From Schistosoma haematobium (Eukaryota; Platyhelminthes; Trematoda; Strigeidida; Schistosomatidae), in assembly GCF_000699445.3 (NCBI RefSeq), contig NC_067198.1, forward strand, positions 45,190,191 to 45,254,190: 64,000 nucleotides of DNA, read 5' to 3'. How positions within the stretch are numbered: the first letter of the stretch is position 1; each line of letters opens with the position of its first letter. A program made the translations under genes and the position numbers. The notes beneath the pieces are model-generated. The model was not told the DNA's origin and searched no databases. It saw only the letters and a list, made by a program, of their open reading frames with translations. Shown piece after piece: positions 1 through 11,295 of this stretch.

Positions 1-45
1 TATTCATATGATATCACAAATTACATTGATTATTTGTTTATTTGT

Positions 46-550
46 TTATTCAAACATATAAACATCGGTACAAGGAAACATCACATATATACATACATCA
101 CACTTCATCATTCGATTTGTATGAGAGCTGGAATACTGATCGGGCGCCCAAGCCGAAGCAGGTGGTTTTCTTAGGAGGCCACTCTCCTAGCCTTTGACCT
201 AGAGGTCCAATCCATGAGTTGTTGCAGCAACGTTAGGAGATACAATCTCATGGCAGCCAACTACCAACAAAAGGTTCATACGCCACTTTTCCCTCAGCAT
301 CCTGGAGCTCATGTGTACCATTGGTTTAGAATCAAGGTCTTCCTACTCCTCTAGGGGGACCCTCCGTATACACCAGCCCGGGTTAAAGCGCAACGTATTC
401 ACTATTTGTTCTCTCAATTTTGTAAACAACACCACCGCGATAAGGCAATGAGTAGGACTTCTCTGACAGTGGCTGTATACGAGTGACTATTTCGTGAGGG
501 AGAGTTGACTCTCCCTACCCTCGTCCGTACCACGACTTTTGAGAACATGC
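46..550 (-). repeat. R-type retroposon, copy 1
   Basis: Same family as at 11293, 27301, 48055 and 61570. Read on the minus strand it ends in a (TAAA)-like tail beside 46, the sign of a retroposed copy. Carries decayed reading frame only. Confidence 0.7.
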
Positions 551-1171
551 ATAGATTTATGTGGCATATGTAAAACGTATTAAAAATGGGTCATTTCGTA
601 TCATATTTGATTTATGTTCATCAACTGATGTCTTTAACATAAACAAATATCGATAATAGAAAAATCTGTGATCAATTAAACTGAAAAATAAATATCAAAT
701 CATGACCATTATTTTGTAAAAGTATATAAGTAATATGACTACTGTGTTATATTGAATAATCGTTGACTATAAAAGAACTTTTTTTGTTGTTATACACAAT
801 GTGAAAGAATGTAGAATGAGTATAGATTTCATGTTTTAATTCAGTGTAAAGAGCAAGAAAACCTGCTTAACCTAGATTTCATGTTATTTTAATCTGTCGA
901 CAACGTTAGCATATAATCTTTAAAGAACTAATGGCCTTAATGGGATTCCAATCCTAATTTATTCATCTACATTAACTGATGTGGTATGGCGACTCGAACT
1001 GATGTACGTACATACGAAGTTCTACGTTGTTACTGACTGACTGACTGACATTAACTGAGATGTTATTATTAAGCTATTCTATTATAGATAAGGAATATTT
1101 ATCCCCATTTTAGATAGATAAATAATAATAATATTGAAATATATAGCTTCCAATGTCTTAAGAGACAGAAC
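551..1171. other. AT-rich stretch, no gene
   Basis: No coding exon seen. About 955-1060 resembles the (GACT)n-tailed end of the LINE family found at 14120-14720. Confidence 0.5.
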
Positions 1172-1330
1172 TTTAACCGCCTGCGGGATTCGGACCCAGG
1201 GCCTTTAGTCCCGTGGGTGCGCACTGCTGAGGAGTCCCACAATAGGACGAAACGGACGTCCAGTAATACTAGGTTTTCAATGGTGGTCTTACATCAATCG
1301 GTTCATGATCTCAATCGAAAATCCAATAAT
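1172..1330 (+). repeat. tRNA-headed SINE fragment with hammerhead
   Basis: A B-box-like piece in reverse orientation (about 1175-1212) is fused to a forward hammerhead and SINE tail, so the copy is rearranged. Confidence 0.7.
1221..1266 (+). ncRNA. Hammerhead ribozyme motif, core intact
   Basis: Stem I ACTG 1223-1226 pairs with CAGT 1261-1264. The core CTGAGGA is 1227-1233 (position 7 is free, so G is allowed). Stem II GTCC 1234-1237 pairs with GGAC 1245-1248. GAAA is 1249-1252, and stem III is a 3-bp hairpin. The predicted cut is after C1260. All conserved core bases are present; stem I is short. Confidence 0.65.
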
Positions 1331-1474
1331 CTCCACAACCATATACTGATAATAAATGTTAAAACGCTATAAATAAAATTATACTAAGAATAAAAATGTG
1401 TTAGATATGTTTGTACGTTTGTAAGTGTTAACACTTGAACTATGAATTTAAACAATATAGTTTTATTTATAGAA

Positions 1475-1790
1475 CTATTGAAATATAATTATCAACAATA
1501 ATTCGATTGTGGTGTATGCTATTGATATCAACAGATATAAGTAGTATATATCACTAGTCGAAAGTGGAATGCCTGATGGCAGAAAGTTGAGAAAAAAAGA
1601 AAAGAGAACGAGAATAGAGAGTGATTGATAAAGAAACAAAGGAATAACAAAGTCTGAGACAATTAATTGATATTTTGCAAATGAATTATTTACTGTATGA
1701 TTCTCAGATTTTATGAAGAAATTATGTAATTTAGTATTCAAATACATTTGGTTGTCTCCATTTGTGTTCTCGTTCACTACACAGTGAGTA
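1475..1790 (-). repeat. E-type repeat (about 290 bp), minus copy
   Basis: A 100-residue open frame here (1475-1777) is shared with copies at 38524, 44938, 45890 and 54190, so it is repeat-derived. The family is unnamed; copies carry GAACGAGAACAC at one end. Confidence 0.65.
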
Positions 1791-2904
1791 CTGGATTTAC
1801 ATAAATAACAGAGAAAACAAATAGACTAATCGTACATCGTTTGTCAATGTATGAAATTAAGACGAGTTGTGGGTTTATTGTTGTTATCTTGTAAGTTGTC
1901 ATTATGTTTTTTAACAAGCTATTGATACAGTAAGTTAAGATGAATCAACACTGAAATAGTTGATTTCAGGCTATTACAGATGATTGACAAATCAACTGTG
2001 TTTCCATACATTTTAACATCATTCTGTGATTCATTATTACTAATTATTAAAGGACAATAATATAATGATATTAGTAAATCTTTTTTCTTTACAAACAAGT
2101 CATAAAAATTATATATTTACCCTTATGACCTGTGCAATGACTTGTTACTTCATGATACAACATTCGTACCATTGAATAATTACAAATCGAAGAATTGTAT
2201 ATATATGTCAATCCTGCGTTACGTTAGTCATGACTCAAAAAGCTTAGTGGTGGACTTAGTGGGCGACTTAAGTTCAAATTTTATAAAAGGTATCAGTTTC
2301 ATCAAAATTATAGGTAGGTAGGTGGTGATGATGAGTGCTAACTGGTACAAAACACAACTGAATAAAGGTTTCTTGAACACTTACTCACTTAAAAAAAGTG
2401 CTTGTACCAATAGGAAATGAAATTAACCAAATATGTTGAAAATAAATTGATTGTTTTATTAATGTCATGTATGATAGAACAAGAATTACAAAATCATGGA
2501 CTCAGTATTTTCACGAAGCGCTGATGTAGTAATAAAAAACAATCTGATTTTAACGAGTTATAGGTGAAAAATCCTATTCAATCTAATTTAGTTTATGCAG
2601 AAAGTTACTAATATTGATTATGACACAAAAACGTACTTTACAAAGACGAGTATGTAATTCTGAACTTTATGAATGAGTTACATAAATTATTCGACGAAAA
2701 TTACTCAAATAATCATTTCATCTAAAGAATTCCCACAAATTCGTGTAACACAAACACACACAAAAACGAATTAATGCTATGGAAATCTGACAAGTTTAAG
2801 CACTGCATTGTATTTACTGAGCTGTTTGAATTTTTATGCATTATTAATCTGAAAAAAGATTTTTATTACTCCTACTTGTTACCTCTTAATCCGGAAGGTT
2901 AAGA
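1791..2904. other. AT-rich stretch, no gene
   Basis: No exon, RNA gene or element recognised. Confidence 0.5.
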
Positions 2905-3430
2905 GTCAGTCAGTTACAACGTAGGACCAGGCACATATATGCATCGGTCCAACTTGCCATACCACATTAGCACAACAAGATGAACACCAAATTCATAGAA
3001 GTAGTTAATTCAATGGTGGTAATATACAAAAGAAAGATTGCATATAAGGACATAGTATGGGAAGAAAGTCTTAGTTCGTAGAAAGAAAGATATGAAGCGA
3101 TTTTAATCTCATAATTTAAAGGAAGACAAAGAGTGTTTACACCTACGCTTTTGTAATCGATTCTGAGCCGTGTCACCAGGAGTCTCTAACCATCGGTTAC
3201 GATAATCACGCGGACCCCGAACAAGTAGTCTGCATCTATCAACATCGTTAAGACTAGAAGTTAGTGACTTCAATGACTGATGCCACGTTTTGGTTTGGCC
3301 GCCCCTAACTTTCTTCCAACCATCTCCAACACCGGTTAGCATTGCGCGCCGTGGTAATCGGTGTTAAGGCATACGCAACACGTGGCCGAATCATCTCAGT
3401 TGATGAAGATCCACGGAGAGTATGTCAATT
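2905..3430 (-). repeat. LINE 3' fragment, (GACT)n-tailed family
   Basis: The minus strand encodes a remnant like the C-terminal tail of LINE polyproteins (K-T-W-H-Q-S-L, then G-P-R-D-Y, 3109-3342). It ends in a short GACT tail near 2905. Matches 14120-14720 and, in part, 19000-19262. Confidence 0.6.
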
Positions 3431-4406
3431 GAAAAGGTATCATGGGCGCATTAAATGTTATATACATAAATCGGTAGTGATTGTCTTCTGAAATTCCTCA
3501 CGAATATTTACTTTTTTGTTATCTGTAGCCATGTTTAATACAAGTGGAAATAGTCTGTTAAGACGAGAATAAGCATCATTATAAAAGAAACGATTTGAGA
3601 TTATCCTGCTACTTAAAATAATTCATCGTTATATGATCGCTCAATCATTTGCAATCGTGGATTCTAACACCTAACCCCTGATTAGATGACAAAATCTCAC
3701 GTTTGAAAAATTTCACTACTCTCTAGTAAAATATGAGAGTAAAAAGTGTGAAATTAAATGGCCAGTTAACAAATGACATATTAACTCTTATACTAAATTA
3801 ATTTATGGAGGCAAACATAAAAAACGGTTAGCGACAAAGCAATAATTTTTAAAAACTACTAAAAGTATTCGGTTTTATCTAAGCTAATTGATGTGATACA
3901 AATCAAAAATTGACTAAATTTAATGAAGATTTAGAATGAAACTAGTTTTACATGGAAACTGATAATAAAACTACAAACTGGTTAAATATAATATTAGATA
4001 CTGAAAATTTTGAAAAAAGCTGTTGAAGTTACATAATGGACGAAAATTATTAGTATAGGAACCGACCTAAGAGATTATGTTTATAAGGATGCTATCAAAG
4101 AAAATAGATTATTGATAAAACATTTGAACAAACAGTTGAGATACTGAGTGAAACACTTCAAAAAACAGTTCAATTATCTTACAATATGATCGAAATACTG
4201 TTTGAAGTGCAGTTTATTAACGATCATTTTAATTGCTAATTTATGGAGTCTAGATGCGCTTATTAATTGATTCTGATTGTTAAATTATAGCTAATGAATT
4301 CCTGAAGTTTTAATTAGTGTCAATGTGTACAGTATAGGATCATAATGTTTGTCATTTAACTTCACACAGGATAGATTACAAAATCCGTTAAACAGTTGTA
4401 GATAAA
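3431..4406. other. AT-rich stretch, no gene
   Basis: Nothing recognised on either strand. Confidence 0.5.
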
Positions 4407-5520
4407 TTCACTTGGTATTGTTTACTTGAATCTTCCCATTGACGTTTAGGACTGCAATTGATCAGTCTCTTATTGGCATATGTCCCGACCGTTGTTGCTA
4501 CCTTGACGTGGTGGTCGGGCTTGCCTATTGTGATGAAGCAACCGAGCTATACTGGCTGGAACAACCGTACCTCAAGGTCCTACCATGTCAGACAGGTCGG
4601 TTGAAGAGCGGTAAGACTAAAAGCAACAAACCCAAGGTCCGAAGGCGAAGTCGTACTGCTGACTGTACAGAGGTGTGACAGCAGTAAGGTGTTTCCTTCA
4701 GACAACCAGCATGACAGCGATGCTGCCTTCCCACAAGGAGAGGTGGGGTTAGAAAAGGTCGACCCTAAAAATGCACACCTCACCTTACCTCAGGGATTTC
4801 CGTCTCCGGCGGTAAGGCCCTTTGAAGAACGGAGTTAACACGTCAAAAACCTCCCACGAAAAGGCTGTGCGCGACCGGCTTCGAGCAGTTGTCCCTTGGG
4901 CACTGCGGTCACGCTCTCAGGTCACTGAGACCACCTCTAATCCAATTTCCTTTTCAGGTACCTCCAGAAGAACCCTTCCTCGGTGTGGGCAACCGGGAAG
5001 TGATAACCGCCCTCATACCTCTAACAGCACTCGAGACCACTGTATTCATAATCAACCTTCCTCTTCAATTCCTATTATTCCTCCTACATCGACTTTCAAC
5101 CCTAAACTTCCTCTTTCGGCTTCCTCCTCAAGTGTCACCATAGCCAACGATTCTAGTGCTCAAAACTCTCTATTGGCATATGTGTATACTGTATGTATCA
5201 TCTCGATATTGCCTTAATTCACAAGTATTATAAGCAAAGATGGATAGTGGCTAGCAGTTGAATCCAGGACGCGCATTTCGTCCTATTTCAGGCTCGTGGG
5301 CTGGATGTACCTGCATCTCAAGTTGATGTTCACTCCAAAACTCGAACTCAATACCGTTCGCTTCAAACGCCATCGCGTTATCCACTTAGTTAATGAGTCC
5401 TGATAGCCACTTGCTTGTGCAATGGGGTGAAGTTTAAATTCACTTGGTATTGTTTACTTGAATCTCCCCATTGATGTTTAGGACTCTAATTGATCAGTCT
5501 TTTATTGTATATAGTCTGAA
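4407..5520 (-). repeat. SM-alpha-like SINE units interrupted by a retroposon
   Basis: About 75 bases at 4407-4483 recur at 5438-5514 and 8201-8278. The unit also holds a degenerate minus-strand hammerhead (about 5240-5325) downstream of a tRNA-like A-box/B-box region (about 5330-5400). The core has decayed (CTGATGA replaced near 5305), so no activity is expected. Confidence 0.6.
4484..5170 (+). mobile_element. 687-bp retroposon insertion with 13-bp target duplication
   Basis: Flanked by tattggcatatgt at 4471-4483 and 5171-5183, a perfect 13-bp duplication inside the SINE sequence. It is GC-richer than its surroundings and holds open frames (4439-4678, 4822-5217) with no known domain. Family not identified. 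Confidence 0.65.
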
Positions 5521-5837
5521 AAATGTTTTTATTACCCCTAAAGTGTAAGTTAACTTTATTAAATGATCATGAACATTTCGTTTCAAACCTGTAGTTTGTT
5601 CTTTCAAATTTAATTAAATTATAACATTTCAAACGTTTGTGATTTACATGCTCCTCTAGAGTATGTTTTAGAAGATAAGCAAACAATTCGGTACATTCTG
5701 TTTGTGTTTTCCTACAAATTTTTAAGTGTTGACACTATGACAGGATAAAAAGGCAAAATTACATTGTTTTACTCATTGTGATTCTTGTTCAATATTAATT
5801 AATTCAATTTGATAATTATTCAGTGTAGTGGTGAAGA
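5521..5837. other. AT-rich stretch, no gene
   Basis: Nothing recognised. Confidence 0.5.
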
Positions 5838-6095
5838 TTTTTAGCTCAGGTGGATGATTTTGATGGAGTTTTGTTCTCTGAGCTGGATGGTTTGGTCTTG
5901 GAGCTTTCATCGTTCTTCTGAACAACATCATCAGCACTTCGATGTGTACAGGACAAGCTGTGAATCACATATACAGAAATTCGAACACTTCACTTCTACT
6001 TGAAGTTTGTGCTGATGATGTCGTCCAGAAGTACGATGAAAGCTCCACGAATAAACCATCCAGCTCAGAGAACAAAACTCTGTCAAGATATTCAG
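5838..6095. repeat. Long inverted repeat, Penelope terminal-repeat type
   Basis: Arms at about 5855-5940 and 6010-6090 are complementary over about 80 bases around a 70-base spacer. Each arm holds CTGATGA, a stem-loop and GAAA (plus strand 6012-6041). The same arm sequence borders Penelope-like ORFs at 15060-15150 and 63160-63235. Confidence 0.6.
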
Positions 6096-7025
6096 TGTAG
6101 TATTTGTTTTGGTTTTTCGGTGTGATCTTCTATTCGGTATAATATTAATTTATTTGAGTATGATGTATATCTGAGATACAATATTCTTGTATTCAATTAA
6201 CATGAATTAGGCTCAGTATTATATGCAACATGTGACGTGTTATAACTCTGGGTATTTTTCATAAATGTAATTTCATCTTTATCATTAATCAAAATGAATG
6301 TTCAACCAATATATAAATGAGTGTGAATTTTCGACTAGCGTTGTCGTCATGTTTCAGGGTTAATATATCATCACTTGTACCAGTCTAGATATTCTTACAT
6401 GGAAATTGGAGTGGGTCCTTCTTTCACAAGTATAAGTGATAAGCGATTCTGACATCACAATTAGTGACGAACCAGTCATAACACATTATATGTCTATAAT
6501 GTTCGGAACCGTAATTGTAAAGATGTCTAACATATTATTATTGATTTACATGATTCAGAGATGAATAGACTCGCATTTAATCAATAGAAAGGAATATAAT
6601 AATTCACAGATTCAACTTCAGGCACTTTATGAAATTACAAAGAACACATAAAATCCAGCAAAGGAATCTCTTTTTTTTTTAAAGTTCACTATCATGCATT
6701 GGATACTCGACTAATTGATATCTTAATTTTAAGATTTCTTTGTCTTCAACCATTATCTACCAAGTTCTTGTTCCATATATTCAGCACTACAGATCTTGCT
6801 CTATTTAAAACTTGCCTTCAACATAGATGTAATGAAATATTTCTATTTGATTCTACAAGAACATTTGAGTTTAATCACTCAAACAACTTCCAGTTTGCTT
6901 ATAGAATCTGTCTAAACCTAACAAGATTACTTTCTCTACTAATTTTTGCGTACAAAAGAAGTATATACATATAACTGAAATGATTATGTAAAACTAGACG
7001 TACAATTGAAATATTGATCACTTAC
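6096..7025. other. AT-rich stretch, part of VPS10 receptor intron 9
   Basis: Lies downstream of exon 9 of the minus-strand gene. A 91-codon open frame at 6699-6974 has no support as a gene. Confidence 0.5.
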
Positions 7026-7086
7026 CATTAGGTGCATCTACATGAACAAACGCTGAATCATCTTCAACTTCCAAAACTGAATAAAA
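7026..7086 (-). CDS. VPS10 receptor exon 9 (61 nt)
   Basis: A 61-nt exon with a TTTTTAG acceptor (7088-7087) and GTAAGT donor (7025-7020). It encodes 20 residues beginning F-Y-S-V-L and containing A-F-V-H-V-D, which continue exactly where exon 8 stops in sortilin. The phase (0 in, 1 out) fits. It is too short to stand out as an open frame. The next exon was not found between 1 and 7025. Confidence 0.82.
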
Positions 7087-10000
7087 CTAAAAATTACGAT
7101 GAAAAAAAGAAAGTAATAATTTACTTAATATTTCATAAAGAATTATGTATATATTAACAATTTCCAAAACAGTCTGATGTTAGTTATAGATAGCTATCGT
7201 GATCCAAGAATCAACAAATAGCTGTTTCTTCACAGTTTCATATTAAGTAACTCAAGACCTTGAGATATGGCGGTGAGCTCTCAGTCTTTCAACCACTGAG
7301 TCAAGATTTAATGGTTAACACTTCTAAATTCAATTCATCTGCAGTACTGAGTAATCATCTTCCAGCACTATTGGTAAAAAAAATGCCTCATACCAAAGAT
7401 AGTTAAATTCTATTAGTCACAGTTTCTCATAAGGGCCAAGGGAATCACCACTCAAAACTATTAGTAATGTAGAAATATACATCGAGAGATAATCTTATGA
7501 TTAAACACAACTACAACTTTATATGAAATTGAGAACTTTACAGTAGATACTAATAATTATGTCATAAAGACTGACCTCGGTAAACAGTATACATATTTCA
7601 TGATCACACTTTAACAGTAAATAGTTTATTCAATGGTCAGAACGTTGTCCAAACTGAATAACAGCAGAAAATATAAAACTTCCAACAGAATTCATTCTTT
7701 GATTGAGGTCATGAACCGATTGATGTTAGACCACCATTGAAGACCTGGAAGCACTGGACGTCCGTTTCGTCCTATTGTGAGGCTCCTCAGCAGTGCGCGT
7801 CCACGATCCCGCTCGCGGGATTCGAACCCAGGGCCTTCAGGTTAGACATTAACTCCACTGGATGCCGGATCAGTGGTCCGGTAGGTTAAGAGTTCGCAGG
7901 CGAGACTGAAAGCTCTGGGTTTAAATCCCGCAAGCGGGATCGTGGATGAGCATTGCTGAGGACGAAACTGCCGTCCAATACTTCCAGGTTTTCAATGGTG
8001 GTCTAACATCAATCGGTTCATGATCTCAATCAAAAACTTAACAATCTCCACAACCCCTAAACTGATAATTCATTTTATTTAAATAAGCGAATGAAAATTT
8101 TCGGTTATTTTTAAATACTGAATAGAATTCAAATGTCAATCTTTAAAGTGGTAAGAAATAATAATTTATAGAAAAAATATAAAAAATAAATAATTCATTT
8201 ATGTATTGTTTATTCGAATCTTCTCATTGATGTTTAGGATTGCAATTAATCAGTCTCGTAATGGTATATGTAAATCCTGTACGGATGACTTCAATATTGC
8301 CTTAAGTCATGTATTGGGTTTGAGTCCTTGAGTGAAAATCAACTCTAGGATGCAGATGTATCCAGTTGATCAGTCCCAAATAGAATAAAATGCGCATCCT
8401 GCACTCCAATGCTAGTCACCATTCATCTTTGCTTATAATAAAGCATATTTGCCCACTTTTTTTCGATAAAATCGTTAATGTTAATCCATTGGTGTTTCCG
8501 CGTGTGGGTTCGAATCCCATCTCAGTCACCAGTTGTTATATCTAGAATTTCGTTTCTTAATATGCTGCGTACAACTTGAGCACTCAAACGCTAGGACACT
8601 CCCAAGTCACAAATGAGATGACGGAAGACAAGTAAAAGGAATGCTATTCCAAAACAGTGTCAATTATGGTACAAAACTGTCAGGTATTTATAGTTTCTAG
8701 TAAAAATGAAATCATTATTACAGTCCTCCAACCCGCATACAAGGGGTTATTAGCGTTTGCCCAACAGGGAAGCTACATGCCAGGGATTCTAGAATATTCT
8801 TACAAATGATGATTGGATGGAATATCTCCGATTCATTCCATCAGCAACAGTCTACTGTGACAGAGAACAAACCAGCTTCCAGCTGAGGAGGAAATTAGGA
8901 AAAAATGATAGGAATGGACAAGACATAAATTACTCAAATCATCAACCTGCATCACGAGGCAAGCCTCAGCTTGGAATCCTGAACGGGAGCGGAAAAGAAG
9001 AACACGTTACATCGGGAAATAGAAGAAATGAAAAGGATGAGTAGCAACTGGAAAGAGCTACAAAGGATTTTCCAGGGCAGGGTTGGATGGCGAGCGCTAG
9101 TGGGCGGCGTATGCTCCTCCACGAGGAGTAACAGGTGTAAGTAATTACTTATTCTGTTAAATGATAAAACACTCATTCTATATATACAATGTTGATTTGT
9201 AAGAAATATGTAGTTCATGTAGTTAACCAATGGACTCATTATCAATCTTCATATGAATAATCAAATGATAAATTACACCTTCTGAACTTATTATATATTT
9301 CTTTTAATTGGGGTTAATTAGTTTTCTTAGTATTAAACAGTTAAAAACAATATCCAGGAAAACATAACTGATCCAGATTTCATACTAGTTGGTATTCATC
9401 AGTAAGCTTTATTTTAAATCTCAGAGAAACTGATTGTCCTCATAAGATTCAGATAGTAAAGTCTCATAATTGATGTAATGTTGACCCACGTGAGCTAATG
9501 ACCACACTAGGATTAGATCTGGTTATCGTTTTTTAGCGAGTTACGTTCCTATGGGATGGGGTCGCTAAGCCGATGCTCAACCATCTTCCTTTAGCCTGGC
9601 TTGGGACCGGCAGTATCCCCAGAGGGGCTCCATGTGGAGATGTAAAGGCGCGGATCGGCAAAGCAAGAGCAGCATATCTACAATTGAAGAACATCTGGAA
9701 CTCAAAACAACTGTCAGCCAGCACCGAAGTCAGGATTTTCAATACAAATGTCAAAACAGTTCTACTGTATGTGGCGGAAACCTGGAGAACTACGAAAGCC
9801 ATCATCCAGAAGATACAAGTGTTTATTAACAGTTGTCTACGCAAAATACTTCGGTTCCGTTGGCCAGACACTACTAGACACTGACAACCTACTGTGGCAG
9901 AGAACAAACCAGATCCCAGCGGAGGAACAAATCAGGAAGAAGATCTGGAAGTGGATAGGACACATATTAAGGAAAGCACCCTACTGAGTCACAAGGCAAA

Positions 10001-11245
10001 CCCTCACATGTAGTCCTCAAGGCAAAAGGAGGTGAAGAGGAAGACCAAAGAACAGATTACGCCGAGAAATGGAGTCAGATGAGAAGATGAACGAACAACA
10101 ATTGGATAGAACAGGAAAGGAAGGCTCATGACAAAGTGGGTTGTAGAATGGTGGTCGGCGGCCTATACTGCATTGGGAGTAGCAGGCGTAAGTAAGTAAG
10201 GACTAGATCAATAGAATTCAGCTTGTTCTAGACAAACATGATATTGGTTTATGTTAAGTGACGAACTTATGTACATTTTTTTCCATTTTAACCTAAGAAT
10301 CAGAAAAGTCAATGCCCATTTAAGGTCTTTTGACTTTATAATAAAACTCATGAAGAGAGATGAAATTCATTTTAAAACATGGACCGAAATTCGGACAATT
10401 TTCTTTCCAAAAAAATGTCTAAAATAATCTTAAAATTTAAGATGTAAGAGAATATAGAAAGTGAATGCATGTGCCCCATTTATGACCGATTATAAGCCGC
10501 ATCACATAACATCTCAATCCATTATTTACAGTGATGATGTGGATATTAGGTCCTCAGAACTCACTTGGTAAATACCTTATTTTTGTAATTTTATTTTAAA
10601 AATTTGAATTTCTTATTTTCGATCCAAAAGCCCTCATAGTTCCACCTTCATTTCCTATTTCCCACTTTGGAGAATTTCAAACACTATTGGTTCGTTACAT
10701 CTTTTAGTATGCTATTTTGTAACGCTTCCTAAGGACAATTTTATGCTATATATATATATATGTTTGATTTGTGTCTGTTGTTATTGCTCGTGCTTCCGGC
10801 TGCTTACGAAATATATTTCCCCATTTCTCTCTCTAGTTAACAGTACTGGGACGCGTCAGAATAGCTATCTTATTGGTCATTGTATCACAGAGTCTTTGTT
10901 CCGTTCTCAGACTAGGTGAACTCATCATCACTTTGAACAATAGCAAGTGAACACAAAGACTCCAATCACGTAAAAAATCATCTTAGTGACACAAATTATT
11001 CTATTCCCTATCCTTCATTAAATATCAAGCTTTCGACAGCTTAATATGTTGTTATCAAACTAAATTATCTGTATCTGGGTTTTCTTCTTTAAACAAAGGT
11101 GAATCTTATTACTATTTTGAATTCCTTAATTGTCACCTTATTTATTTCCTCTCTCAGAACGGATAATATAATCTTCCGCAATTGATCAATTGATGATCAT
11201 AATAGCTAAAAATAATTATTTAAATTGAATAGATAAGTTGGATAA

Positions 11246-11295
<50 letters not shown>

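Noticed and set aside
1475..1777. 100-codon membrane-like protein
   Set aside because: The same sequence recurs at five or more places in both orientations, so it is repeat-derived.
6699..6974. 91-codon plus-strand open frame as a gene
   Set aside because: AT-rich, no domain, lies in the antisense intron of the sortilin gene and has no splice context.
8341..8410. Active SM-alpha hammerhead
   Set aside because: Core reads TTGATCA; two essential bases are changed and GAAA is also altered to AAAA.
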